The notes beneath the pieces were generated by a model, which was given only the letters and a program-made list of their open reading frames with translations, was not told the DNA's origin and did no database searches. From Chitinophagaceae bacterium BSSC1 (lineage in GTDB: Bacteria > Bacteroidota > Bacteroidia > Chitinophagales > Chitinophagaceae), in NCBI GenBank assembly GCA_002256435.1, contig NKJC01000002.1:663996-727995 (forward strand): a DNA stretch of 64,000 nt, given 5' to 3'. Shown piece by piece: positions 44,266 to 53,169 of this stretch. The position numbers and the translations under genes were made by a program. Numbering within the stretch: position 1 is the stretch's first letter; every line of letters begins with the position of its first letter.

Positions 44266-44718
44266 TTATGGCATGATAATCATGCTCTTGGCATCAATTT
44301 CTACCAATTCCAAATCAAAGATCAGGTCTTCACCTGCCAATGGATGGTTGGCGTCTAAGATGACAACTTCATCCCTAACGTCTACAATTACTACTGGAAA
44401 ATTCTGACCAGAGCCATTGCTCATATTCAGTTGCATTCCAACTTCTGGAACCATATCTGCAGGAAAACGATCTTTAGGAAATTCCATGATCATTTCTTCT
44501 TGCTTAGGACCATAAGCTTCCAAAACAGGAATCTGAATGGTTTTCTTTTCACCTATGACCATACCGGTAACACCAGCGTCAAAACCAGGAATCACCATTC
44601 CACCACCTACTTCAAATTCCAGTGGTTCGCGACCTTCAGAGGAATCAAAAGTAGTTCCATCAGTGAGCTTTCCGTGATAATGTACTTTTACAGTATCACC
44701 TTTTTTAACTTGTTGCAT
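44266..44718 (-). CDS. SlyD-like FKBP peptidyl-prolyl isomerase
   Basis: The ATG at 44718 gives 150 residues ([20 protein letters not shown]). The frame is open further upstream but lies inside a leader with a good promoter. FKBP motifs are [37 protein letters not shown] and the SlyD-type insert ([17 protein letters not shown]) with [20 protein letters not shown]. SlyD proteins combine isomerase and chaperone activity. The His-rich metal-binding tail of E. coli SlyD is absent. Confidence 0.92.
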   Translation of the reverse strand: MQQVKKGDTVKVHYHGKLTDGTTFDSSEGREPLEFEVGGGMVIPGFDAGVTGMVIGEKKTIQIPVLEAYGPKQEEMIMEFPKDRFPADMVPEVGMQLNMSNGSGQNFPVVIVDVRDEVVILDANHPLAGEDLIFDLELVEIDAKSMIIMP

Positions 44719-44791
44719 GTTTGAATTTTGTAATTGAACAATATGGAGCTCAGCTGGGTGTCCTAGATAAAGGAATGACCGATTTCCGGGG

Positions 44792-44832
44792 CAAAAGTAC
44801 AATCCAAAAACAAATAAGGCCAAGTATTTTTG
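44792..44832. promoter_or_regulatory. Overlapping divergent promoters of the FKBP gene and namZ
   Basis: Minus strand: -7 TACTTTTG (complement of 44792-44799) with CTTG as -33 (complement of 44820-44823) at a 20-base spacer, the best complete promoter in the window, giving a leader of about 70 bases. Plus strand: -7 TATTTTTG (44825-44832), 28 bases before the namZ ATG. The minus-strand -33 directly adjoins the plus-strand -7, so the two polymerases would compete. Confidence 0.6.
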
Positions 44833-44860
44833 GTTAACTTCCCATCCTAAAACAACCTGC

Positions 44861-46105
44861 ATGAAGTTTCTTTTAGCCACAATGGCGTGTTTTTCCTTGT
44901 TTTTGGCTGTTAAAGCACAGCCCATTCAACCCGCCGCGTACAGAACAGAAGTGTATTTACCCTTGCTCAAAGGAAAGCGGGTAGGTGTTTTTGCCAATCA
45001 TACCGCCACCATTGGAAAATCCCATTTGGTAGATAGTCTTCAAAAAAGAGGCGTGAATATTACCATTGCTTTTGGACCTGAACATGGTTTTAGAGGAACC
45101 GCAGACGCAGGTGAAAAAGTAGATAACTATATTGACGCAGCCACTGGGATTCCTGTAATCTCCTTGTATGGCAAAAAGAGAAGACCCTCTGCAGAAGACC
45201 TGAAAAATGTAGACGTTTTGTTATTTGATATACAAGACGTGGGAACGCGCTATTATACTTTTATTTCTTCCTTGCAAGAATATATGGAAGCTGCTTTTGA
45301 AAATAAAAAGCCCTTGATTTTACTAGATAGGCCTAACCCAAATGGTTTTTTTGTAGACGGTCCTGTATTAGATACTGCTTATAAAAGCTTTGTAGGCATG
45401 CAACCCATACCCATTGTCTATGGGATGACCATGGCTGAATATGCCATGATGATTGCAGGAGAAAAATGGCTAACTGCCAAGGCCAATGAACAATACGATT
45501 ACTATAGAACGGCTAAAAATTCAAAAGACACTGCCTTCCATTTTCAAGTAATCAAATGTGCTAATTATACACACAAATCTAAATACGAACTTCCTCTGAA
45601 GCCCTCTCCCAACTTGCCTGATATAGCTTCTGTTTATTGGTATGGAAGTACCTGTTTTTTTGAAGGAACCATTTTAAGTGAAGGACGTGGAACCGAGCAT
45701 CCCTTTGCCATCTTTGGTCACCCCTCCTTACCAAAAACGCTTAAACCCTTTACCCCCATTAGTAGAGATGGTGCAAAAGAACCCAAATTAAAAGACCAAT
45801 TATGCTATGGCTGGGACCTTTCTGGCGATGCAAAAGAAGTATTACAAACCATGGGCGGGAAAGTGCAGGTGAAATATTTATTGGAAGCTTATCAACTCTT
45901 TCCAGAAAAAGAAAAATTTTTCCTAAAACCTGCTAGTAACAAACCAACTGCTTATTTCTTTAATAAGCTAGCAGGCAATAGTGAATTGATGGAGCAAGTG
46001 ATAGCGGGTAAATCTGAAGCAGAAATTCGCAAATCATGGGAACCCAAACTCAAAGCCTTTAAAGCTATCCGAAAAAAATACCTACTCTATCCTGATTTTG
46101 AATAA
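44861..46105 (+). CDS. namZ: NamZ-type exo-beta-N-acetylmuramidase (DUF1343)
   Basis: The 414-residue protein has a signal peptide ([20 protein letters not shown]). The DUF1343 domain shows [64 protein letters not shown] and [20 protein letters not shown]. Characterised members (NamZ) release N-acetylmuramic acid from the non-reducing end of peptidoglycan fragments. It may work with the amidase domain (10453-12957) and dipeptide epimerase (59621-60718) in wall turnover, though they are not linked. Confidence 0.92.
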   Translation: MKFLLATMACFSLFLAVKAQPIQPAAYRTEVYLPLLKGKRVGVFANHTATIGKSHLVDSLQKRGVNITIAFGPEHGFRGTADAGEKVDNYIDAATGIPVISLYGKKRRPSAEDLKNVDVLLFDIQDVGTRYYTFISSLQEYMEAAFENKKPLILLDRPNPNGFFVDGPVLDTAYKSFVGMQPIPIVYGMTMAEYAMMIAGEKWLTAKANEQYDYYRTAKNSKDTAFHFQVIKCANYTHKSKYELPLKPSPNLPDIASVYWYGSTCFFEGTILSEGRGTEHPFAIFGHPSLPKTLKPFTPISRDGAKEPKLKDQLCYGWDLSGDAKEVLQTMGGKVQVKYLLEAYQLFPEKEKFFLKPASNKPTAYFFNKLAGNSELMEQVIAGKSEAEIRKSWEPKLKAFKAIRKKYLLYPDFE

Positions 46106-46126
46106 TCAGTTAGATAGAACAAGGAT

Positions 46127-46134
46127 TATCTTCG
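46127..46134 (+). promoter_or_regulatory. -7-like box of fmt
   Basis: TATCTTCG (one mismatch to TAnnTTTG) ends four bases before the ATG at 46139. This is the same very short spacing seen at lpxB and 34846. Confidence 0.45.
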
Positions 46135-46138
46135 CAGC

Positions 46139-47098
46139 ATGAGTGCTCAGCCAAGATCAATGAAAGACTTAAGAATTGTATTCATGGGTACCCCGGAATT
46201 TGCCGTGGCATCTTTGGATGCATTGGTAACTGCAGGTTGTCAAATAGTAGGCGTTGTAACTGCACCAGACAAGCCAGCCGGAAGGGGCATGAAACTAATG
46301 CAGAGCGATGTAAAAAAATACGCCGTTGAAAAAGGCCTGCACCTCTTGCAACCAGAGAAGCTCAAAAATCCAGCATTTTTGGAGGAATTAAAAGGCCTGC
46401 GGGCCGATGTACAAGTGGTGGTAGCATTTAGAATGTTGCCCGAACTAGTTTGGAATATGCCACCCATGGGTACCATTAATTTGCACGGTTCCTTATTGCC
46501 TCAATATAGAGGTGCTGCACCCATTCATTGGGCCGTGATTAATGGTGAAGCTCAAACCGGGGTTACTACTTTTAAATTGCAACATGCCATTGATACGGGA
46601 GATATTCTTTTACAAGATAGTTTTCCAATAGGTCCAGATGACACAACTGGCGATGTTCATGATAGGATGAAACTTATTGGTGCTGCATTATTGGTCAAAA
46701 CTATTGAAGGGCTTGCCGCGGGCAATATTCAAGAACAGCCACAAGCCTTATTGGCAGATCCTGCTGCGCTAAAACACGCCCCAAAATTATTTACAGAAAA
46801 CTGTCAAATCAATTGGAATAGACCGGTGCAAGAATTGCATGATTTTATTAGAGGGCTCTCTCCTTTTCCTGGAGCATTGTCCAAATTAGACGGGAAGATC
46901 CTTAAAATCTATCGTAGTTCTAAAGAATACAAAACGCATGGACTAAGTACAGGTACTGTAGTTACAGATGGAAAAACGGTTTTAAAATTTGCAGCTACCA
47001 ACGGCTTTATTCATGTTTTAGACCTTCAATTAGAAGGAAAAAAACGCATGTTAGTGGCCGATTTTCTAAGAGGGTATAGACCCGAACAAGACCAATAA
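46139..47098 (+). CDS. fmt: Methionyl-tRNA formyltransferase
   Basis: Fmt formylates initiator Met-tRNA. The 319-residue protein has RIVFMGTPEFAVASLDAL at the N-terminus, then TAPDKPAGRGMKL. The catalytic region is GTINLHGSLLPQYRGAAPIH, with N and H of the family, and the Asp in ETGD form appears here as AIDTGDILLQ. The C-terminal OB-like domain follows (INWNRPVQELHDFIRGLSPF). An in-frame Met at residue 8 could also be the start. Confidence 0.95.
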   Translation: MSAQPRSMKDLRIVFMGTPEFAVASLDALVTAGCQIVGVVTAPDKPAGRGMKLMQSDVKKYAVEKGLHLLQPEKLKNPAFLEELKGLRADVQVVVAFRMLPELVWNMPPMGTINLHGSLLPQYRGAAPIHWAVINGEAQTGVTTFKLQHAIDTGDILLQDSFPIGPDDTTGDVHDRMKLIGAALLVKTIEGLAAGNIQEQPQALLADPAALKHAPKLFTENCQINWNRPVQELHDFIRGLSPFPGALSKLDGKILKIYRSSKEYKTHGLSTGTVVTDGKTVLKFAATNGFIHVLDLQLEGKKRMLVADFLRGYRPEQDQ

Positions 47099-47118
47099 TT
47101 GGTAAGCTTTTTCAGCAA

Positions 47119-47814
47119 CTATTTTGCCAATAAACTTTTCAATTCAGCTTGGTCAACAACGCCTTGTTTGCGCCAAACTTCTTTCCCGTTTTTATAAATC
47201 ACAAATACAGGAAGGGCTTCTACTTTTTGAGACTTCATCACTTCTAGGTCATTGCCGCCATCAACTTTTACAAAAGAAAATTTCAAACTAGCGTCGGCCA
47301 ATAATGCATTTAGAACTGGCTCCATTTTCTTACAAGGAGGACACCACTCAGCACCAAAATCTACTAATACCAATGGGTCTTTTGTAGTAGCTGTAGCATA
47401 AGCATCCAAACTCATTTGAGGTATGTTTGCATTTGCGTCTACCGCTTTGCCACTCATTTTCCAAGCCGTTAACCCGCCCTGCATATTCAAGACTTCTTTG
47501 TAACCCAAACCTACAAGGTATTGGGCCGCATTGCCGCTTCTTACGCCTGATGCGCAATACACCAAAATGGGTTTGGATTTATCAAGGTATTGTGTTCTGT
47601 CTTTGAATTGTTCTGGGTTATTCCAGTCTGCCTGCAAAGAATTCTTCAAATGCCCAGACTGGTATTCTGCAGCAGTTCTTACGTCTAATAATTGATAAGT
47701 ACCCGATTGCATTTTGGTCTCAAATTCCGCTACTGAAATGCTGCTTTTCTGGGCTTGTGAATTACAGGCAACAAGGCCAAAAAATAAGACTAGGCAAACA
47801 AGTAATTTTTTCAT
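47119..47814 (-). CDS. Lipoprotein fusing rhodanese and thioredoxin domains
   Basis: The 231-residue product has a lipoprotein signal (lipid Cys C17 in GLVAC). A rhodanese domain (about 25-122) keeps LLDVRTAAEYQSGHL and the catalytic C87 in VYCASGVRS. A thioredoxin domain (about 135-231) has WCPPCKK with C158/C161 and the cis-proline segment VEALPVFVIYKNGK. Both active sites look intact. A role in periplasmic sulfur transfer or disulfide reduction is likely, but the partner is unknown. It lies 16 bases past the LysM gene. Confidence 0.92.
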   Translation of the reverse strand: MKKLLVCLVLFFGLVACNSQAQKSSISVAEFETKMQSGTYQLLDVRTAAEYQSGHLKNSLQADWNNPEQFKDRTQYLDKSKPILVYCASGVRSGNAAQYLVGLGYKEVLNMQGGLTAWKMSGKAVDANANIPQMSLDAYATATTKDPLVLVDFGAEWCPPCKKMEPVLNALLADASLKFSFVKVDGGNDLEVMKSQKVEALPVFVIYKNGKEVWRKQGVVDQAELKSLLAK

Positions 47815-47830
47815 GAAAATGTTTTGAAAA

Positions 47831-48943
47831 TTAATATTCCACGTAAGTGATACTTACCAAGAATCGCTGATCATCCATCCCCAATGCTGCTGCAGCAGCA
47901 TTGCTCAAACGTATCATCAAACCAGCAGCACCTTTGGTTTCTGGTAAGGGACCCAAGACTTTGGCACAAATACTTTTCTTATTGGGTGCAGTAACACGCA
48001 CAATAGTACCAGGAATAATTTCATTAATTAAGACATAGAACTTTCTATCATTCCAACCATTGATGGTTTTGAAAATAGATGCGTCTCCCGTAAGATATTG
48101 GTAAGCCCTGTCTTTTATCCGTTGATTATAAGTATGTGCAAAATATCCCTCGTCATTTGACCTAGGCCTATAACTAAAATCACCCTCTGTTTGTACTAAG
48201 GTAGGCGCTACCAAGGCTGGCTTTCTATCAAATACCGGATTACTGATTGACGCACCTGGATTTTTGTTTTTAGCTGCCGCATTGTTGTTAGTTGCTCCAG
48301 CCGTATTGTTGGCCGGACCTTCGGTAGTTACTGGTGTTTTTACTACAACAGGCAACTCAGCGGGTGGCTCCGGCAAAGGAATCTTGGTAGGCTTGATTTC
48401 ACCCGTCAAAGTTTTGGGACCAAATTTTGCAGCGTCAAAGACATTCGGATTTGGAAGGCTATCATACGCAATGGACTGATAAGCTGCTGTAACATTTAAG
48501 GATTGATTGTTATGGATAAATCCAACCACCAAATACCTACCATCTGGCACTACGTCTTCTGTAACCAAATTCCATCGCTTTAGCGTATCAATATTTAACT
48601 TGTTATAGCGTTGACTAATCCTTGAAAGATTGTCTCCCGTTTTAACTTGGTGATACACCGGTTGGTATTTTCCAACAATATTTCTTTGAATAAAATTCTC
48701 TCTGGAAAGTGGCACACGAATCTCCTCTCCTTTTCTCAGGTGCAGGTCCTGATTCATGGTATTGTACTTGGCCAATACGGCAAGTGGCACATTAAACTGT
48801 TCTGCTACTCCACCTAAGGGCTGACCACCGGGAACAATATAGGAAACGTATAGGCTGGTACCTGTACCCCCCGCTATCAAGCGGGTTTGCGCCGCTACTG
48901 CGGTACAACTCAATAAGGCAATGATCCATCCTAAAAATTTCAT
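47831..48943 (-). CDS. Secreted LysM-domain protein with C-terminal beta-barrel
   Basis: The 370-residue protein has a signal peptide (1-19) and two LysM-type segments. The first, near 34-80 (GGVAEQFNVPLAVLAKYN ... LRKGEEIRVPL), is divergent; the second, near 96-142 (HQVKTGDNLSRISQRYN), is canonical. A Pro/Ala/Asn-rich linker (about 185-250) leads to a C-terminal domain (about 285-370; IVRVTAPNKKSICAKVLGPL ... LMIRLSNAAAAALG) resembling an RlpA-type double-psi barrel. Peptidoglycan binding is likely. The D/H pair needed for RlpA transglycosylase activity is not evident. Confidence 0.85.
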   Translation of the reverse strand: MKFLGWIIALLSCTAVAAQTRLIAGGTGTSLYVSYIVPGGQPLGGVAEQFNVPLAVLAKYNTMNQDLHLRKGEEIRVPLSRENFIQRNIVGKYQPVYHQVKTGDNLSRISQRYNKLNIDTLKRWNLVTEDVVPDGRYLVVGFIHNNQSLNVTAAYQSIAYDSLPNPNVFDAAKFGPKTLTGEIKPTKIPLPEPPAELPVVVKTPVTTEGPANNTAGATNNNAAAKNKNPGASISNPVFDRKPALVAPTLVQTEGDFSYRPRSNDEGYFAHTYNQRIKDRAYQYLTGDASIFKTINGWNDRKFYVLINEIIPGTIVRVTAPNKKSICAKVLGPLPETKGAAGLMIRLSNAAAAALGMDDQRFLVSITYVEY

Positions 48944-48970
48944 ACGGTGCTAAGTTAGCCTATTGTAAAA

Positions 48971-50323
48971 TTAATCTTTTAGTATACGCCATTCAGCGGG
49001 ATAATAATTATTGATTCTATTGGGCAAAACTTTCACCCAACCTAGGGATAATCCACAATATTGCAGCAAATTCCAGCCATTTTGGCCATTTAAGACCAAA
49101 TCTTTGCGTTTTAGATACAATAATGCCTGCTCTAAGTCTAGTTCAAGCACCGGAAAACTGGGTCTGAGCAAACCACTGAGGGCTAATTCATGAGCCGGCA
49201 CCAGGTCCTTCCCTTTTAAACTACCAATCTCTACCCCTGCTTTTTTAATATATAATTGACTGGCCAATACGCCTATTTCTGCCAACCAAGGTTCTGGAAT
49301 GGCCCTTATTGCGCCTGATTGCTGAAAATAAGCCAAGCCTTCTTTTAAAGATAAACTTGCTTGTAATTGTTGCAACTCATTTTTAGACAAAGGACTAATC
49401 TGTTGGGGTTTTTGTTTTTTAAACCCTACTGCTTCCTGTTTTTGAAAAGCTGCTAAAAAAAATCCCTCCCCCTTTAATCGATGAGGATAAAATCGATATC
49501 CTTTTGCACCAAACGCTGGAGATTCTGTTTCAATAATCCCCCATTCAGGAGGCAATACTAATCCTAGATTTTTCATCCCCATTTCTCCCACCAACCAATC
49601 TGCAATTTGTTCATTCTCTGCTTCTGAATAAGAACAAGTGCTATACAACAAAATGCCATTCTCTTTTAAAGCCGGTAAAATATCCGCCAAAATCCTTTGT
49701 TGTCTTTGAGAACAGAGAGCCACATTGTCTTCACTCCAATGGGTAATGGCTTCTGGGTCTTTTCTAAACAAACCACTTCCACTACAAGGTGCATCGGCCA
49801 AGATTAAGTCAAAATAACCCGGTAAAGATTGGAAATGCGAGGGATCATTATTGGTGACCACGGCCGCAGCCGTACCCCATTTACTCATATTTTCTACTAA
49901 AACTGAAGCTCGGTTTTTAATCACTTCATTGGATACCAGCAAACCATCTTTAAAATAACTAGCCAATAAGGTTGATTTTCCACCTGGGGCAGCACAAAGA
50001 TCCAGCACTTTTTTACCAGCTTGGTCTGGCATCAATTGCTGTAAGGCCTGCCATACAAACATGCTACTGGCTTCTTGTACATAATAAGCGCCTGCATGCA
50101 AGAGTGGGTCAAACGTAAAAAAAGGTCTTTCTTGTAAATAGCGTCCATGCTCACACCAAGGTACAGCTCCATCAATGTTGAGATTGGGAGAAATAACAGG
50201 TTTGGCAGGATTTAATCTAATAGAAACTACTTGTTCCCCACTATTGTGAACTTGTTCAAAAGCTTGGCTATCAAAACCGGAAATCTGCTGTAATGATTGA
50301 GTCAGGGCCTGGGGTACTTGCAA
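48971..50323 (-). CDS. NOL1/NOP2/sun-family RNA m5C methyltransferase (RsmF-like)
   Basis: The 450-residue enzyme has the class-I methyltransferase core: VLDLCAAPGGKSTLLASY (SAM motif), DLILADAPCSGSGLF with one Cys of the two-Cys mechanism, and LLYSTCSYSEAENEQI with the other. The C-terminal PUA-like region (about 300-450) matches RsmF, which methylates 16S rRNA C1407 in E. coli. The start is unusual: only TTG at 50323 gives a full-length N-terminus (MQVPQALTQS), and a -7 box TATCTTTG lies 13 bases upstream (50337-50344). Confidence 0.92.
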   Translation of the reverse strand: MQVPQALTQSLQQISGFDSQAFEQVHNSGEQVVSIRLNPAKPVISPNLNIDGAVPWCEHGRYLQERPFFTFDPLLHAGAYYVQEASSMFVWQALQQLMPDQAGKKVLDLCAAPGGKSTLLASYFKDGLLVSNEVIKNRASVLVENMSKWGTAAAVVTNNDPSHFQSLPGYFDLILADAPCSGSGLFRKDPEAITHWSEDNVALCSQRQQRILADILPALKENGILLYSTCSYSEAENEQIADWLVGEMGMKNLGLVLPPEWGIIETESPAFGAKGYRFYPHRLKGEGFFLAAFQKQEAVGFKKQKPQQISPLSKNELQQLQASLSLKEGLAYFQQSGAIRAIPEPWLAEIGVLASQLYIKKAGVEIGSLKGKDLVPAHELALSGLLRPSFPVLELDLEQALLYLKRKDLVLNGQNGWNLLQYCGLSLGWVKVLPNRINNYYPAEWRILKD

Positions 50324-50336
50324 GGTCTTGTTTTTT

Positions 50337-50344
50337 CAAAGATA
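50337..50344 (-). promoter_or_regulatory. -7 box of the RNA methyltransferase gene
   Basis: The minus-strand sequence TATCTTTG is an exact TAnnTTTG match, 13 bases before the TTG start at 50323, and supports that start. No -33 TTTG is seen at 19-21 bases. Confidence 0.55.
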
Positions 50345-50384
50345 CGATTAACCGCAAAATGGCCTGTTTTAGAAATGTGAAAGC

Positions 50385-51182
50385 CTAATAATGGATAACA
50401 AAATCCTGTTTCACCAATTGCTCTTTTCTAAAAAATACAATACCAATAAAAAACAAATCAATGGTCAAGCTTATAGATTTGTCTTTTTTAATCTCTTCCC
50501 AAGCCGCTTCCATTTCTTGGCTCCAATGAATGTCATCAAAAACCAGAATGGAATGTTCTCTCATTTTGGGCTTGAGCAGGTGGAAATAGTTGATTGTTGG
50601 CGCATAGCGATGGTTGCCATCTACAAAAACAAAATCAAGACTTTCTATTCCGTCTAAGAGTGGGGCAAGGGTTTTATCAAAATCGCCTCTCACCATTTGA
50701 ATATGATCAATACCCAAAGTTTTGAAATTGGCTTCTGCTATGTCTGCAATAGCTGGCGCTCCTTCCATACTCCATACTTTGGCTTCTGGATTGGCCAATG
50801 CCAAATAAGCACTAGTAATCCCAAGGGATGTACCTAATTCTAATATGGTTTGGGGTTGAAAATAAGCTACCATTCTGAACAATAACTGTCCATATTTTTT
50901 TGGTTTCAAAGACGAAGCCGCCATGGCAGATACTTTTCTTGTGCTTGATGAATGCACCCTTGATCCTGCGCCAAAATCCTCTACTTGAATACGGCGTTGG
51001 TCTTTGCGCATTTGTGCCCTTATCTGCTCAACTTGTTCGTAAGCGTAAAAGCTTCTTTTGTCATTTAATAAATGTTTGATAAAAGCATATACAAATGGTG
51101 AATGCGCACCATGCCCCTTCCCATTAAGGGCATTGATTCTGTAACGTAGGTATTTGAAAAACAATTGAGCGGCTGAATACAT
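50385..51182 (-). CDS. Class I SAM-dependent O-methyltransferase-like protein
   Basis: The 265-residue protein has a methyltransferase core near 105-230: TILELGTSLGITSAYLALA, KVWSMEGAPAIADIAEANF, SLDFVFVDGNHRYAPTINYF and LVFDDIHWSQEM. The acidic VFVDGNH and DD segments suggest a metal-dependent O-methyltransferase of the Methyltransf_24 type. The substrate is unknown. It overlaps the preceding membrane-protein gene by one base (TAATG) and ends the thyA-folA operon. Confidence 0.85.
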   Translation of the reverse strand: MYSAAQLFFKYLRYRINALNGKGHGAHSPFVYAFIKHLLNDKRSFYAYEQVEQIRAQMRKDQRRIQVEDFGAGSRVHSSSTRKVSAMAASSLKPKKYGQLLFRMVAYFQPQTILELGTSLGITSAYLALANPEAKVWSMEGAPAIADIAEANFKTLGIDHIQMVRGDFDKTLAPLLDGIESLDFVFVDGNHRYAPTINYFHLLKPKMREHSILVFDDIHWSQEMEAAWEEIKKDKSISLTIDLFFIGIVFFRKEQLVKQDFVIHY

Positions 51183-51649
51183 TAAACTTTGTGTTGATCA
51201 GGAAATCTTTTGAGTAACCATGCCAAACCATAAATCCCGGTGAAAAAACTAATATAAAATAGGCTATTGATCAGAAGTGCTAAAGGATCTGTATCAAAAC
51301 TGACAAATCTGGGTAAACTAAGCAGAACTATCCAAATGGGAATACCCGCCCAAATTTTGGAAGCCAGTTTCTTATACCATAAGCAGAAAGGCCATATAAT
51401 TAATACGCTCATTTGGAATATCTCTAACCAAGGTGGCATATATACACTGCTTTTCAAACCCATGGTCTTTGCTAATTGATACAATCCAATCAATTGTCTC
51501 ACAAAAAAAATGGAATGAAAAACCATGGCAATTTGCAATACATACAATATTCTATTCCAAATTATTTTTGAACCGAAAAATTGCTTCCAACTAAGTAGTA
51601 ATAAAACTGGAAATCCATAGAAAAAAACTGCAGCAATAAAATAGTACAT
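51182..51649 (-). CDS. Small multi-pass membrane protein, unknown function
   Basis: From the ATG at 51649 the protein has 155 residues (MYYFIAAVFFYGFPVLLLLS) with four to five hydrophobic segments (about 3-20, 32-50, 72-90, 98-112, 120-145). I recognise no named family. It starts five bases after the folA stop and overlaps the methyltransferase start by one base, so it is translationally embedded in the folate operon without an obvious functional tie. Confidence 0.75.
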   Translation of the reverse strand: MYYFIAAVFFYGFPVLLLLSWKQFFGSKIIWNRILYVLQIAMVFHSIFFVRQLIGLYQLAKTMGLKSSVYMPPWLEIFQMSVLIIWPFCLWYKKLASKIWAGIPIWIVLLSLPRFVSFDTDPLALLINSLFYISFFTGIYGLAWLLKRFPDQHKV

Positions 51650-51654
51650 ATAGC

Positions 51655-52149
51655 TTATCCTTTCTTTTTCCAAGTTTGAAATCGAAATGGATACAAGTGT
51701 TTTGCATCGGCCAATTGTGGATAGTCTTCTACCATGGTCCAATCAGTACCCAATTCAGGAAAAAAACTATCCCCTTCCATAACGGCGTCTACCCTAGTCA
51801 AATAAACCGTTTGAGCTTGGGCCAATGATTGGGCATAGATATCGGCTCCGCCAATTATATAAACTTCTTTATATGCTGCTTTGGCTGCTATTGCATATGC
51901 CTGATCCAAACTATTTGCTACTTGCACACCTGCTGCTTGCCAATCCTTTTGTCTAGTCAAAACAATATTCATTCTTCCTGGCAGGGCTTTACCCGACAAG
52001 GATTCAAAGGTTTTTCTTCCCATGATCACGGGCATGGCCCAGGTTCTATTTTTGAAAAAACGCATATCCTTGGGCAGGTGCCATAGTAATTGGTTATTCA
52101 AACCAATAGCATGGTTGCTGGATGCGGCAACTACTAAACTAATATTCAT
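51655..52149 (-). CDS. folA: Dihydrofolate reductase
   Basis: The 164-residue enzyme reduces dihydrofolate with NADPH. It has ISLVVAASSNHAIGLNNQLL with WHLPKDMRFFKNRT, then PVIMGRKTFESL, RMNIVLTRQ and EVYIIGGADIYAQSL, all landmark segments at normal length. It lies 20 bases downstream of thyA, whose reaction produces the dihydrofolate. Confidence 0.96.
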   Translation of the reverse strand: MNISLVVAASSNHAIGLNNQLLWHLPKDMRFFKNRTWAMPVIMGRKTFESLSGKALPGRMNIVLTRQKDWQAAGVQVANSLDQAYAIAAKAAYKEVYIIGGADIYAQSLAQAQTVYLTRVDAVMEGDSFFPELGTDWTMVEDYPQLADAKHLYPFRFQTWKKKG

Positions 52150-52169
52150 GGTTAAGAAGTTTAAAGCTT

Positions 52170-52964
52170 TTATACTGCTACTGGCGCTTTAATGGGCGGA
52201 TGGTGTTGGTAATTTTCCAAGCTAAAATCTTCAAACTGGAATCCGAATATGTCTTTTACTGCTGGATTAATTTTCATGGTTGGTAAAGGAAAGGGTTCCC
52301 TTGCTAACTGGGTTTGTGCTTGTTCTAGGTGATTATTATAAAGGTGTACGTCTCCAAAACTATGTACAAAATCTCCATATTCTAGGTCACAAACCTGTGC
52401 TATCATCATAGTCAGCAAGGCATAGGATGCAATATTAAAAGGCACTCCTAAAAAAACATCCGCACTGCGTTGGTACAATTGACAACTCAGCTTGCCATCG
52501 GCCACATAAAACTGGAACAAACTATGGCAGGGCATTAGCGCCATTTTGGGCAATTCTGCCACATTCCAAGCACTGACAATCATTCGCCTACTGTCTGGTG
52601 TTTTTTTAATTTGCTGTATGAGTTCTGATATTTGGTCAATAGTGGTTCCATCTGCACCCTGCCAGCTGCGCCATTGTTTACCGTAGACGGGACCCAAATC
52701 GCCATTTTCATCCGCCCATTCATCCCAGATACTGACTTTGTTTTCTTTTAAATAAGCAATATTGGTATCCCCTTTTAAAAACCACAATAATTCATACACA
52801 ATGCTTTTCAAATGTAGTTTCTTAGTGGTGACCATGGGAAAGCCTTTTTGTAGGTCAAATCGCATCTGGTAACCAAAACAACTCCTGGTACCGGTTCCCG
52901 TTCTATCGGTTTTCACCGCACCATTATCCAAAATATGCTGTAAAAGCTGGTGGTATTGCTGCAT
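52170..52964 (-). CDS. thyA: Thymidylate synthase
   Basis: ThyA methylates dUMP using methylene-tetrahydrofolate. The 264-residue protein matches E. coli length exactly. The nucleophile is C146 in [21 protein letters not shown] near 20, [28 protein letters not shown] and the [16 protein letters not shown]-terminal region are conserved. It is first in the operon thyA-folA-membrane protein-methyltransferase. Minus-strand TACCTTGC just before the start resembles a -7 box. Confidence 0.97.
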   Translation of the reverse strand: MQQYHQLLQHILDNGAVKTDRTGTGTRSCFGYQMRFDLQKGFPMVTTKKLHLKSIVYELLWFLKGDTNIAYLKENKVSIWDEWADENGDLGPVYGKQWRSWQGADGTTIDQISELIQQIKKTPDSRRMIVSAWNVAELPKMALMPCHSLFQFYVADGKLSCQLYQRSADVFLGVPFNIASYALLTMMIAQVCDLEYGDFVHSFGDVHLYNNHLEQAQTQLAREPFPLPTMKINPAVKDIFGFQFEDFSLENYQHHPPIKAPVAV

Positions 52965-53060
52965 GTGCGCAAGGTACGGAAACTAGCTACCAAGCTGAGT
53001 ACTGTAGTTGAAATGGGGATTTTCTGTTAATATAAGATGGATATTAGCTTTGAACTAGGA

Positions 53061-53134
53061 TTTTCAAATGCTTGAAAAGAATTTGGAAACCGTTAACTTT
53101 ACTTGGCTACAAATCATGCAAATACCCATTTGCA
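53061..53134. promoter_or_regulatory. Two inverted repeats upstream of the response regulator gene
   Basis: TTTTCAA-ATGC-TTGAAAA (53061-53078) and TGCAAAT-ACCC-ATTTGCA (53117-53134) are perfect 7-bp inverted repeats with 4-base loops, in the 205-base gap between thyA and the regulator. They may be protein-binding dyads or hairpins in a leader. No other gene is seen in the gap. Confidence 0.45.
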
Positions 53135-53169
53135 ATGTTTTGGGCAAAGAAAAGGGCTAAAAACTAGTT

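Noticed and set aside
44719-44925. N-terminal extension of the FKBP gene into the namZ signal peptide
   Set aside because: The FKBP domain begins at the ATG at 44718, and a complete promoter lies within the extension.
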